Shown in pieces: positions 1 to 11,552 of a stretch of 64,000 nt of DNA (position 1 is the stretch's first letter; each line of letters begins with the position of its first letter). Source of the DNA: Colias croceus. Lineage: Eukaryota > Arthropoda > Insecta > Lepidoptera > Pieridae. The stretch covers positions 3,970,501 to 4,034,500 of the forward strand of contig NC_059550.1 of NCBI RefSeq assembly GCF_905220415.1, given 5' to 3'. A model generated the notes under the pieces. That model made no database searches and had not been told where the DNA came from. It saw only the letters and a program-made list of their open reading frames with translations. Position numbers and translations under genes: made by a program.

Positions 1-3000
1 TCAACACAGGTAAAAGAATAATATTCGCGGGCGATTCAGCGGGTGCAAACCTGTTAGCTGGTTGTACACTGAAGATTCTAGAAAGCGGTATTCGCTTACA
101 AGATGGTCTGTTTATGGCATATGCTCCACTTTTAGTGAGCTTCATACCGAGCCCATCAAGGCTACTATGTCTAATGGACCCTTTGCTGCCGTTTGGTTTT
201 ATGATGAGGTGCTTGAAAGGTATACAGTGTTTTACTGCTCTCTATAAAACATTTTTAAAAAGAGTTACCATTATATATTTTTAACTTATATCAGGACGTG
301 TTTATTCTGGAACATAAATTTGTCAATAAATTACAGTACTCCAAAGGTAATAATGCGCATAGAAATCTTCGTCACTGTTCGGCAACTGTCATATTCTCGG
401 AGCGTCCGAAGATGATATCTATATAGAGCGGTTAATGCATTTTCTTCGTGCATAATTTAGTCAAATTATAATATGTTTTGTGCTAAAAGAGATTAATATG
501 TATTTGTAGGTAAGTAACGATTTTGTTTCGATAATTCCTTGTAAGTAAATAGCGAGTATAACCCCACGATTGCGAATATATTATCTTTGTTGGATTGATT
601 TACTTGGAAAATTTTATAGTACTTTTAAAGTGTCTTACTGAAGCTGGTGTAATGATGGAAGAAAAGAAGGTTAAAATATGTATGGTTTTCAATAAAATAA
701 GTAGATATGGTTTGGTAGAAAGTATGGTTTTCAAACACAGGTTTATATTATTTAAACCATATATGTAAATCTTATCATTAAAATCTCAGTTCAAAAGTAT
801 TTACAGTACTGATCATTCTTCAATATTATGACAATTACAAAAAAAATAAAAACAATCAAAATCAGGGATTATCTTTATTTCTGACATTTTAGATACATCG
901 GAACTCTTCTTCATTTTCACTTTCCCTACTGCCATCACCTGTGTAAATCATTTCATCGATTAATTCAACTCACCTTTAAAAACAAAACCAAGGAGGGAAC
1001 GTAATAGTGCAGCTCTATATAATTCCACACAGAGAGAACACGTGCAGTCACCACCAAAATTTAAAGACAACTGACGGATTTTTGAGTTTTTTTGACTGAC
1101 AGGCTACCGTCACCTACCGCCCGATTTGTTTTTGATTGTGTATGACCGTGAATTGACTTCTATTTCTTTTGAACAAGGTGTAAAATGCAAGTTCGTTGTT
1201 TAGGGCTCTTACGATTCAATGATTCGAGTGTCTTCGGAAATACGACAATTAGCGAAGATTTGCATGCGCATTATTAATTTTGGATTACTGTACCTTGTTT
1301 TCAGAAAAGCTTTTGAACAACTTTTGACTTTCCCTAAATGCCAGAAATAATTATAAGTGACATAATACATATTACCTGATTTCCTTTAATATTTTTTTTG
1401 TGTAAATATAACATATATTTAACAGTCCTCGCAATCGTTTTAAATCCAATGTAATTAAAATATTATCAAACGTACCTAACACATTTTAATCATTCACACA
1501 CACACACATACATACACACAAACACACCCAAACGCACTCACCCACACACACAACTCACCACTCTTTAATAAGTTACTGTTTTAATTAATATACATATAAT
1601 TAATAATAATTGTAAAACTCGTAATTGGCGTATTGTATCATAGATATAAGTAGATTAAGTCAAACTGTAAGCTGTGTAGTTTTCGAATAAATAAATAAAT
1701 AAATAAAAATAAAAATTCGGTTTGCAGCATACGCAAGTCCAAATTCAAAAGGCAAGGAAGACAAGCGGGGAAACAAAGAATTGACGTCATCAAACGTCAC
1801 GACACCCGACGGCAACGGATTTCTGAAAGTCAGCGCTTCACAAGGTAGCTTATATTAATTATTAACATAATATACAAGGTCTACTAACGTCGGTGTACTA
1901 AGCTGAAAGGGACTTATAGTTTCGAATACACTGATTACGTAAAAAAATATGATAAAATCCAGACGCAATTTTCTTAGATGAACAAAACTCTCTACCCTCT
2001 CTCTCTAACTGGCAAGCCACCTACCATTGTCCGTCTTTTATGTTTTATCAGTTATTTCTTTTGTTAATATGTAATTTTTTTTATAATGTTACGTAGATTT
2101 TGTCCGTGAATCTGTTTGTGTTATTGAGTTATTGTGTGTTTATGTCACGCAAAATAGGCGCTTGTCGTCGATTTGCGGAGACATACCCGTTATTATGATT
2201 ATGTGTTTGTTACTTCCAGAGGGTATAAGCGAAGGGCCATCCTCGTTCGAAGAGGTATCGCCGTCGGACCTGGCGGAGCTGCAAGCGCACAAGTCGGGCA
2301 GCGAGCGGCGCCAGTCCTCGGACACCACCATCAGTGCTGCCTCGCTGCAGAGCGAGCACACCGCCACCGGTATACATAAACAAATACATATTTATATACA
2401 GGGTTACTTGTAAAACACCAGCAACCTCGCAGGACAAGATAGCTAACATCATAAGCAACAACATTTGTTTTACGACTTTTGATAATTTGTTAGATTTTAT
2501 TTTCATACGAAAATAAATATTCATTTAATTTTCCGTTTGAATATTATAAACTCTACGCGCATCCCAAAAATTACGTAAACAAGAAGCGAACGAGAGGGGA
2601 AGGTAGGGATGGAGCGGCGCTAGCGCCTTTGAACTTGACCGCGCGTCGTCCTTTCGATAATGAATAGAACATAGACTTACAAATGTTAGGAGAGTACAAT
2701 AAAAGCTTAAAAAATCGTTTAAAAATAATTTATTGCGTTATGCCAATAGTCGTAGAACAATGTTGTTACTTTTGATGTTAGCTATCTTGTCCTGCGAGGT
2801 TGCTGGTGTTTTACAAGTAACCCAGTATATTGAAGTTATACTTCTTTTGGCGCGATGGAGAAAAATGAGGAGAGTGAATTTTTACGATACACGCGCACAC
2901 CGACACCAAAATTTAATAGCATGAAGTTAGTTCTAGGTGATATGAAAATTGATAACTATGTTCAAGCTGTATATTCTAGTATATTTTCCATACTCCAAAG

Positions 3001-6000
3001 AAGTATATCTTCTAACGCGTGTAAAGTACACACACTCTTCTTTTTTATTTCATTAATTCATTGATTTATTCAGGCAACATACACCCCCAATTTTGTATTT
3101 ACATAATTTCAATTAAACAAAATAAAGTACATTTATTCAATGTACGTACGTACGTACGTACGCACATATGCGTGCAAACATAACCATCAAGGGCGTACAA
3201 ACACAAATCGTATAAACGTGCGTTGTGTGCTTTGTGTTGTCATATTTACAAGCATTAACACACACGCAATCTAGCTTTGAAAATCAACGTAGATGGTAAA
3301 TAAAATTGACGTAACAACTGCACACATGCTCACAAACATGCTCGCGCGCATGCGTAATCGCAAAACCTGGTTTTAAAAGTTGCTGTAAATAGTGTACAAA
3401 TTGAATAATAAAAGAGAATTGTATTATTTTCAGGTGTCAGCCCAACGGAGGACAAGTCACAACAGTACGTATCAGACTTTCTTGACCGGTACGTGTTCGA
3501 CAGCGACACAGATAGCGAGGGGCGGCGCTTCCCAATCGTGAAGCCGAACGATCGCAATTCGTTAAGGTACCTGTTGCTAGGCAACGCGCTTGAGCTTGCA
3601 CGTTGCTAGGCAACATCAACTCGCCCGTGTGCGGCTCCGTGAACAAGCTTCGACGTTGCTAGGCAACGCGCACGCACTCGCACGTTGCCACGCAACACGC
3701 ACGGGCTTGGGCGTTGCTAGGCAACGTACACGAGCGCTGTCGGCTGTATATAATGTGTATGTCGGTGTAGTTGTGTGAGTATCTGTTTAATGTGTGGGTA
3801 CCTATACGGTGACGTAGTCATAATGTAAATAAAATATTAAATTGTATGACGACTTGCTAGTGATGTTAGTGTGGACTGAGGAATATGTAAAAATTAAAAT
3901 AATAATACAATAGTGTGTAATTGTTTTAAACTTAACTACGAATTTGAAGTAACCTTCCTGTAAATATGTAATTTTAACATAAATTGGTATTTATGCATTT
4001 TGTAAATAACATCGTAGATTTAGATATGTAATTATAATAAGCATGTAATAATGGTGTATAAAATAGTGTAAAAAATAATAAACCAAGCACTAACCTTTTA
4101 CTAATACAAATTAAAACGAAGAAAATATTTTTTTAATGTAATCTATTTAATTTTATCAGAGATGGTGAATCTGAGGCGTCTACTTTAGTCGCAGAACCAC
4201 CCTTAATAGTTGACGCCGATGGAAAAGATAAGAAGAGAATAAAGTCACGGTAAATATATATTTTTTATTTAAAAAGAATTAATCTCGTTAGGTACATTTT
4301 CATATAAAAAAAATTCATGCATAAAATTGAGTTTTTTTTTTAATATAACACAAATGTTAATGTTAACAAAATTTTGATGTGTTTGTGAGGCACAGCTAGT
4401 TTAAATAAATTATTCTGTATTAATATTAATATTAATAAATAATTCCAATAAATTTAAAAGGATAAGCGAAGCAGCGACCGGTATAATGGGTGCGATGTCG
4501 TCAGGGTTTGCTTATATGACTGATTCTAATTCCATCATTGGGCCTACACAGGAAGAGTAAGTAGTATAACTGTAATATTATATACCAAATTTAATGTATG
4601 TAATAGTATATACTGACTAAATTTATGTGTTTTTTGTTTCATAGTAAGCATTTGTTTTTTTGTCCATAGAATGCGTTCGATACACAAATAAAATTACATA
4701 TACAGGGTTACTTGTAAAACACCAGCAACCTCGCATGTATATATTAGATAGGGAGGCGAAGAGGGGAATTTTCTGCAATACTCGAGCGTGGCAATTTAAG
4801 ATATGAGAGATACCTTAGACCTAATAGAACAACCTTGTTAACTATTTAGCTCTTTAAGTAGTGACGCGCGCCCAGGATAGACGATCAGATTAGTAAAAAA
4901 AAATCGATAGTCTGAAATACTCGAGCGCGTCAGATTAAGATATTGGGGGTTGATTTTAGTGTTTTAAGACTAAATTTAACTAATCTGACGATAAGTCCTT
5001 GACGCCGCCAAGTTATAGGGTCGCGAACTTGTAAAAAAAAAAACGTTAATCCGGCATTCTCGAGCGCGATTGTTTTTATTTTTGTTTTGAAGAATATAAT
5101 CTAAAACTTACTAAAAATACAAAATCTGCCGGTTTCCGCGTGACCGGAAGTCTGGAGGAGCCATTTCGTCTTCCGAAAAACGCGTTGCAGTATATAAGTC
5201 GCGAACGATACATTTTACAAAAAAAAAAGTTTTAATAAACAAAAAAGGTAATTTTATTTTACACAAAAAAGGTCTCTTTACATTTTTGTCCAAAGTTAAA
5301 ACTTTTTGACTTGAAGCATCATAAAAACTCAAACTCCCGGTTTTTTTAGTATATCTCGAAAACTGAGGGTGTTAAGAAAAATTGATATGAAATAACGATG
5401 ATTAAAAAAAAGAAACTCTCAACCTTTTTCGGTCAGTTTAAGAGAACCCACCAACATTTTTGTCAGATTAAGAAAATATGCTTTCAGGAGACCGAGATAA
5501 ACCTCCCCTATGAAAATCTGACGCGCTCGAGTATTTCAAAAGGACTTTTTTTTCTGCATTTTCAAAAATTCATCGTAACTTATCGTCACGCCGAAATCGT
5601 CAGTTTTTTTAAGGGGAGCTTCCTTGGGGCCTACTTAACACCCCTTCCGAAAATCTGACGCGCTCGTGTAAATTTTTTTTTTGTGCATTTTTGACGAATT
5701 AATATGCCTAGCCCCACCACGCAAACCGGCAGATTAGTATACCGTTGTTATCAGAGGCACTTGGGGCATACGTAGTATGAATATCTGACGCGCTCGAGAA
5801 TGCCCAAGTAACTATTTTTTTTTACATTTTTGAAAATCCGTACACGCCAAACCCACCGCTAAAATGGTTTTTACCATAGAAGCTTTTCTTTTCGAAATTA
5901 TTTTATCTATCGATTTTGATAAGTTCGACGGCGCCGTTTAATTACGCCATTTAGCTACCTCGCCTCCCTATCTATATGTATAAATAGAAAAAAGAAATTA

Positions 6001-7468
6001 AAATTATCTGTCACAAAATAAAATAATTATCTCGATCTTTATTTATCTCGATTATCTTTCATTACATACAGCAGAAATGAGTAACTCAAAACTATAAAGT
6101 CTTCTGTGTTAATAATATAGAAGCATTATTTCCAGAATGGCGGAACGTACAAATCTAGATTCACTTATAGCTCGCAGTCCATCTGATGAGTTCATGTTCT
6201 CAGTACCAAGGGATCCCTTGCTATCTCCGTACTGGGCCGATGACAAATTGCTCAAACAGTTCCCGCGTTTGAGGATATTGGTGAGTTAATAAAGTTTTGC
6301 TAAGGGGAAATTAGTAATTATTGGAAGGCATTCTAAATATGCAAAAATTTAAATAATAATACATAGTGTCTAAATACCACAAAGTCGCGGGTAACAGAAC
6401 TTACAAAAATACTATTTTGTGTATTGTTATATTTTTGAAGTTATTTTATTAAAGTAAAGAAAGAAACTACACTATATTATTAGGGACTAATAATGAAACC
6501 ACTTTCAAATCTATGTTTGAATCATATATTTCAAAATTTGTGTCTTATTTTAGCTACATCATTAAATTATACTATAACTAGTGGTCCGCCCCGGCTTCGC
6601 CCGTGGTACATATTTCGCAATAGCATATAGCCTATGCCTATGCAATAGAAGGTAGCCTATGTCCTTTCTCGGGTATCAAATTTCTCCATACTAAATTTCA
6701 TGCAAATTGGTTCAGTAGTTTAGGCGTGATTGAGTAACAGACAGACAGACAGAGTTACTTTCGCATTTATAATATTAGTATGGATTACTTTAATTGATAT
6801 ATTGTTTTTGATAAATTCCACAGACCGTACACATGGATCCGTGCCTGGATGATTGTGTGATGTTTGCCAAAAAGCTGAAGCGTTTAGGAAATGAAGTAGA
6901 CATTGATGTATTGGAGGGACTTCCACATGGATTCCTTAATTTATCATTGGTGAGTGTTATCAATGCTACATAGTATAAAACAAAGTCGCTTTCTCTGTCC
7001 CTGTGTTCCTATGTATGCTTAAATCTTTAAATTTTGATTTTGATGCGTTTTTTTTTAAATAGAGAGAGTGATTCAAGAAATTAGTATATAATTTATTAGG
7101 TTAGGTCTCGAGCGGAAAGCAAGTAAATTATATTTAGTTCTTTAATTAGTGATTTTGGCCGTCAGACACAGATAAAGTTAAAGTAGTGTTCATATTATTT
7201 GTCTTGAAAGTTGCAAGAACATTGATAAATTTAATCCATAATGTGACATAAACTAAACAGTTTATTATCACTTTTGTTTTTAATTTAACGCTAAAAAGAA
7301 ATAAGGATTTGCTTTCTTAGCTACCTACATAAAGTTGCAAATAAAAATTTAACTTTCTTTCAACAGATGGCCAAAGAAGCGAACGACGCATCACTGAAGT
7401 GCATAGAAAGAATTAAACAGTTACTCGACTTGGAAAACGCATCGGGCCCCGAAAACAACGATTTATGA
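1..7468 (+). CDS. Hsl: Hormone-sensitive lipase, C-terminal part (partial, 5' end outside window)
   Basis: Neutral triacylglycerol/diacylglycerol lipase that mobilises stored fat at the lipid droplet. Nine exons: 1-219, 1728-1844, 2220-2369, 3434-3566, 4160-4249, 4461-4556, 6136-6280, 6824-6949 and 7367-7468. The frame opens at base 3 and gives 391 residues plus stop with no break. Visible in the sequence: the nucleophile elbow GDSAG (Ser codon 36-38), the catalytic Asp in DPCLDD (codon 6836-6838) and the catalytic His in LPHGF (codon 6926-6928). These three match the HSL triad in order and spacing. The long hydrophilic, Ser/Asp/Glu-rich stretch between Ser and Asp (exons 2-6) corresponds to the regulatory insert that marks HSL among alpha/beta hydrolases. 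The HGGGF oxyanion motif must lie upstream, outside the window. A polyadenylation signal lies at 7490-7495. Family identity is firm. Confidence 0.95.
1497..1552. repeat. CA-rich microsatellite in Hsl intron
   Basis: Imperfect CA/CACA run with interruptions. A simple repeat in the first Hsl intron of this window; no other signal is seen around it. Confidence 0.75.
2399..2824. mobile_element. MITE of the CAGGGTTACTTG family, copy 1
   Basis: A 0.43-kb element with very long terminal inverted repeats. It begins CAGGGTTACTTGTAAAACAC and ends with the reverse complement, and pairing extends about 80-90 bp inward through the CTCGCAGGACAAGATAGC segment. It starts 29 bp after the donor of the Hsl exon ending at 2369. 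Both ends are flanked by TATA-like sequence, which suggests a TA-type target. It has no coding capacity. A second full copy lies at 30463-30864 in the opposite orientation, and a stub at 4703-4735. Confidence 0.85.
2832..3038. mobile_element. MITE with AGAAGTATAACTTC-type inverted ends, copy 1
   Basis: About 0.2 kb. It opens GAAGTTATACTTCTTTTGGC and closes near AAGTATATCTTCTAACGCG. A clear inverted copy with the same interior, including the CGCGCACACCGACACC-like segment, lies at 59325-59506 in a SORL1 intron. It lies directly against the preceding MITE. Confidence 0.75.
3141..3166. repeat. GTAC tetranucleotide microsatellite
   Basis: Tandem GTAC units in an Hsl intron. A simple repeat only. 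Confidence 0.8.
3573..3725. repeat. 29-bp minisatellite with RFX X-box-like palindrome core
   Basis: Five copies of a 13-bp imperfect palindrome, GTTGCTAGGCAAC (once GTTGCCACGCAAC), start at 3573, 3602, 3655, 3684 and 3713. The intervals are 29, 53, 29 and 29 bp. The spacers are G/C-rich and diverged. The palindrome fits the RFX-family X-box half-sites (GTTRCY and RGYAAC) with a 1-bp spacer. The array begins 7 bp after the donor of the exon ending at 3566. It could be a regulatory element or just a palindromic minisatellite. Confidence 0.8.
4703..4735. mobile_element. Truncated end of the CAGGGTTACTTG MITE
   Basis: The first 33 bp of the MITE terminal repeat (CAGGGTTACTTGTAAAACAC through ACCTCGCA). 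It then breaks off 9 bp before the inverted-repeat element at 4745-5974. No partner end is visible on the far side. Confidence 0.8.
4745..5974. mobile_element. Unclassified 1.2-kb DNA element with mirrored CTCGAG motif arrays
   Basis: Bounded by a 15-bp perfect inverted repeat, TAGATAGGGAGGCGA (4745-4759) and its complement (5960-5974). Inside, the motif ACTCGAGCGCGTCAGA recurs in one orientation in the left half (CTCGAG at 4781, 4920 and 5059) and in the reverse orientation in the right half (5526, 5663 as CTCGTG, and 5793). Spacing is about 130-139 bp. It has no transposase-like ORF. It is most simply a non-autonomous DNA transposon with subterminal repeats. Its superfamily is not recognised. 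Confidence 0.7.
6588..6784 (-). mobile_element. Non-autonomous Helitron (minus orientation)
   Basis: Read on the minus strand it starts TCCATACTAATATTATAAAT and ends in a G/C hairpin region, GCCGGGGCGGACCACTAG. The CTAG 3' terminus and the host A on one side and T on the other match Helitron insertion between A and T. It lies in the Hsl intron between the exons at 6136-6280 and 6824-6949. Confidence 0.8.
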
Positions 7469-7489
7469 ATTCACGAGTTACGTGCTATA

Positions 7490-7495
7490 AATAAA
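7490..7495 (+). terminator. Hsl polyadenylation signal candidate
   Basis: AATAAA 22 bp after the Hsl stop codon. A second AATAAA lies at 7575-7580. Use of either is inferred. Confidence 0.5.
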
Positions 7496-8399
7496 TTGCT
7501 AGGTTTTTGCCAATCTCATTTATAAAGAAAATAATATGAGATAAATATGGGAGCAAGTATATAGTCCCGCAAAGAATAAAAAAGTAGTAATATTTTTCAA
7601 TTTTAGTTTCAATCGTCAAGCGACACTGCTAATGGCGCGAAATGTCATTGTCAAAATTTGTTATGTCAATCTTTGATGTCAATATTAATCACAGAAGAAT
7701 ATTTTTATTTTATGTAGATAATAAATCAATTTATTTACATAAATAATTATCAAAATATGGCCTCTTGACCATAGGTACATAATTTTATTCTACAATTATT
7801 AGGGGTTCTTAATAAAATCATTTTGAAAGTGAGTAAATAATATTTATAGAAAAGGACCAGGGTGTAAGTATTTGAAGGAGAACCGTATTTCTTATATGAA
7901 TAGGTCCAATAGGGACTTAGTTGTGACGTCACTTTGTTGCTGTGCAATTAGCATTTATTATTGTAATTTTATTTCACATTGTAGTTGGTAGTTTCGCATT
8001 TTGAAAGATAAAGGCTCTTTTGTTATATTTATTTTTACATCACAATAATTATTTTAGTGTAGATTGCATTCATCACACATTTTGACCATTCCATATTATG
8101 ATAAGTACCTATACATAATTGAAATTAGCTTGAAATTCAATACTCCGTCCTTTTATTGCGTCTTGATTATGAAAATAGTGAATTTATTTAACTATGCTAA
8201 AATATGAACACCAAAAATATATTAATTTTCGATGATTATTTTTCTTTACATATTTTTTATATTTGTGATATTTTATGCCAAACTGTAATTTTATTAAAGA
8301 AAATGTACAATCTGATAAATTATGAAATATTTACTGTTTATTACCAAACCCCATATTGAGCTATGTTTATTATTCTTTTGAATACAATGTTAATTTTTT
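7496..8399. other. Intergenic / possible Hsl 3' UTR
   Basis: AT-rich sequence after the Hsl stop. I see no coding potential here. Short ORFs such as the one at 7750-7947 lack family features and splice context. Confidence 0.5.
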
Positions 8400-8532
8400 A
8401 AGCTATTGCATAGCTTCTATCGCGGGCCTTGAGCGCGGGGACCGAATCGAAAAATTCCGTAACGAAAAAACCTCACGCTCACCACACCGACGGGCGGAGG
8501 TGTGGCTTGAAGGTAATAGCATGCAGTAGCTT
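8400..8532. mobile_element. 133-bp MITE with AAGCTAYTGCATRGCT ends
   Basis: The left end AAGCTATTGCATAGCTT and right end ATAGCATGCAGTAGCTT are imperfect inverted repeats. The G/C-rich interior (TATCGCGGGCCTTGAGCGCG) stands out from the AT-rich flanks. No coding. Confidence 0.6.
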
Positions 8533-11500
8533 TTTTATTTGGTGGTTTGATCTTATAAAATGACTCGAATATATAAATAAATAATGAATATAATATAATA
8601 TTATTGCTGTATCGTTCTCACTTACCATAAATCTCTCTCTGTGAAAGTGAAATAGCGCAGGAAGATAGTTTCTTAATTCTTTATTGCTCGGGATTTCATA
8701 AGAAATGTAACTAAGCTGCTCTTCATTAGGAGACATTTATTTCAAATTAATAACACTACATGTAGTTGATTTAGTTATTAGCATAGTTAGAATGTTCCTG
8801 TATCTTTCAAAATGCATCACATTTAGTGTAGAATTAAAATGCCAAAATACAGTATTTGGCGTATCACAGTACATATTATGCTTTAAAAGTAAAACTTGTG
8901 TTCATAGTGAACATTTCTTATATAGTTATTTAGTGTTGTTCATTGTTGTTTCCGTTAAATTTTATTCTTATATATACTGTAGAGAATTGTAATTATACTT
9001 TCATGCTAGAATTGATGTGCTGTAAAGTGTAACCTTTATAGATTTAGGTGCAATAGATATCTACTGACATACGGCTTAAACATTCCACTACTATCACTAT
9101 CATGGCAAAAATGTATCTAGCACAATATTTGATCTTATCTATTTATTGTATATTATAGAATGTTTCAATTTGTTTCATATTTATTAAACTTAACTTAGGA
9201 ATGAAAGTTAATACCTAATATTTAATATTATAATAAAAAAGATTAAAAAATAGATGTGTTATACAATATATTTAGAGATGTCTGTGATAGAAAAAATGCT
9301 TTGTAAAAGCAGACAGTATTCTAAAGAGAAAGTGCTTGTTTAGTGTACTTATGTGTGATGGACTGAGAAACTTAATTATGTATTAAGTAAATGTAATGTT
9401 ATATACTCTCAAAAAAGTTCTAACAGCTTATAAATTAGGGAAGTACTTGTTTGCTCACATCACATATGCTCGTCATTCACAAATAAACTTAAATCTAGCG
9501 ATCTGAATTAAAAAAAAATTGATTTATATTATGAATTAATATTCTCGAATATTGTGTGATTGAATGGTGGAGGGGGCACATAATCACATACCTGCAATCC
9601 AAGATGAGTTCTTATTAAAAATCTTTACTTTTATTTTTATATTTATTAATCAACAATTAAACCAAAGGCAAAATACTAGTATTTAAAAAAATACATTAAT
9701 TATAAATACCCAAGAAATAAGATATGGCATAGGTAATTCATAGGACCTATACCATCAATTTTTTTCCTGAAAACCTACTGTTACTTTTAGTACAACTTAC
9801 GCAGAGAAGTTATTTGGAATATATCTAAAAGATTTCGCTGGTTTTTAAATACTTGAAAATGCACTGTATTTATATCTCCTTTAATACCCTGTGGTTTACT
9901 TGTTAGAACAAAATGTAGGTATATCATACCTTTAAGGACCGTTGAACAAACCATTATGTATGTACAATTATTATTTTAATATATTATTTTATATTGTGTG
10001 ACCATTTCTTTATTAAACTACTAAGTAATTTTATTAAATTATAATTATCATTCTTGTTGTTGGCCTTTATTGTATAGGTTTTAATAAAAGGTCAGTACAG
10101 ACTTGGAGCATTTATTAGGATTAGCTACCTATATGATATATCCTATTGCCACACCCTATATTTGCTCATTTAGATCATAATATATGAATTATGTAAGTAT
10201 ATCCAAATTTATGAATATTATTGTATGGGTGATTCTTCTCATAAATTATTTTTTAGTATATTTACATTCAATGCTCCTTGTCTTGTACTATATTTGCATC
10301 ACAGATTTAAGAAATAAGTACAATCTAATTGTTGTTTTGGTTTTGTTCTATGATAAAACAATTATGGTTTAAATGTTGTAATTTGATGTTGTTTTATATT
10401 TGCAGAAGACTAGATAATATGTCTTTAATTTTAATAAAGAAATTAAATAAATAATTAAATTTTATTCTTTTATTTCGCGTATCTACAGCATCCTTTTAGA
10501 TTGGCTAATCACGTACCTAATAGCAGGGGCAATATTGGAATTGGTTCCTTAATAATTGTGATGTGTATAGGCAAGAAGGGGCAATTTAGAGAACATCTAA
10601 AATTGCTCCGACGGCCGACCAACCGAGATCACCGACCGACCAACCAGATGTACCAATATCGCCTCTGCAGCTGCGGCAGGTACGTGAGTAGCCGGCATAA
10701 CAACTATTTGTTTAACTACAACTAGCTTGGTCCCGAAGCTTCACTAGCATGGTATATGTCCGGATAAAAAGTAGCCCATGTGCTTATTCTATGTATAAAA
10801 CCTAAGGAAATTATGATCATCAATAAAACAATTAAAATCTTGTTAAACATGTTTATTGTACTAATTGAAATAAGATATTCAGAGATTATATTTTATTGAG
10901 TTTTTGTAAGAGGAGAAATTGACTTTTTGGTAACATTCAGCAAAAGACACATTGTTTTTTTTAAATAAAACTTCTATCATTACTTATTAAAAAAATTGTA
11001 TAATACTTTAGCCATAGCATGCTTTTAAAAGTATTAAACTGTGTTACAAATAAAATACGAAATTTCCTACAAAATATAGATGTTGCGAAAATATATTTTA
11101 CAACAATAGTTTGTTAGATAGTGAGAAGAATCAATTTAATTTAAAACCTAATATTATACATAAATACAAAAACATTAAATATTCAACAAGTGATTTAGCA
11201 TTCCATTAGTTAAGAGATGTTTGACCAGAGCTATTTACTGTTCAATTGTGGTAATTTTCATAATGGTTATACATGATTCTGTGTTCCATTTGGATTAATG
11301 TAAAACAAAATACATTAATTAACAGTGCAATTAAAACATAATATCATCAGTGAGCACTTGAGTCCTTACGTAAAACTTTAGGAAGTCTATCTCAAACAAA
11401 CATTATGGCCTCAACTGTATAAAACCACAACCACAGTTCAAATATTCATTTTATCAAAATCTGTAGGTTATCGGGACCTGATTACGAATCTTATCTTAAG

Positions 11501-11552
11501 TATCACTTGCGTAAAAACTGCATTGAGATTTTTTTGAGTTTCATTTTAGCAT
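8533..11552. other. Intergenic, AT-rich, between the convergent Hsl and Naa50 genes
   Basis: No gene seen. Candidate poly(A) signals include AATAAA near 10437 (+) and TTTATT at 10852-10857 (minus-strand AATAAA, possible end of the Naa50 3' UTR). Around 10720-10810 a fragment of the minus-strand Helitron type is visible (CTAGCTTGGTCCCGAAGCTT). The small ORFs in it (for example 10184-10372, very hydrophobic) look like chance products of AT-rich DNA. Confidence 0.5.

Noticed and set aside
3573..3725. Regularly spaced palindromes resembling a CRISPR array
   Set aside because: Eukaryotic intron; repeats are 13 bp with 16-bp diverged spacers and irregular spacing; no Cas genes. A minisatellite fits better.
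10184..10372. Hydrophobic 62-codon ORF in the Hsl-Naa50 interval
   Set aside because: AT-rich DNA gives Ile/Leu/Tyr-rich frames by chance; no conserved pattern, no splice or poly(A) context of its own.
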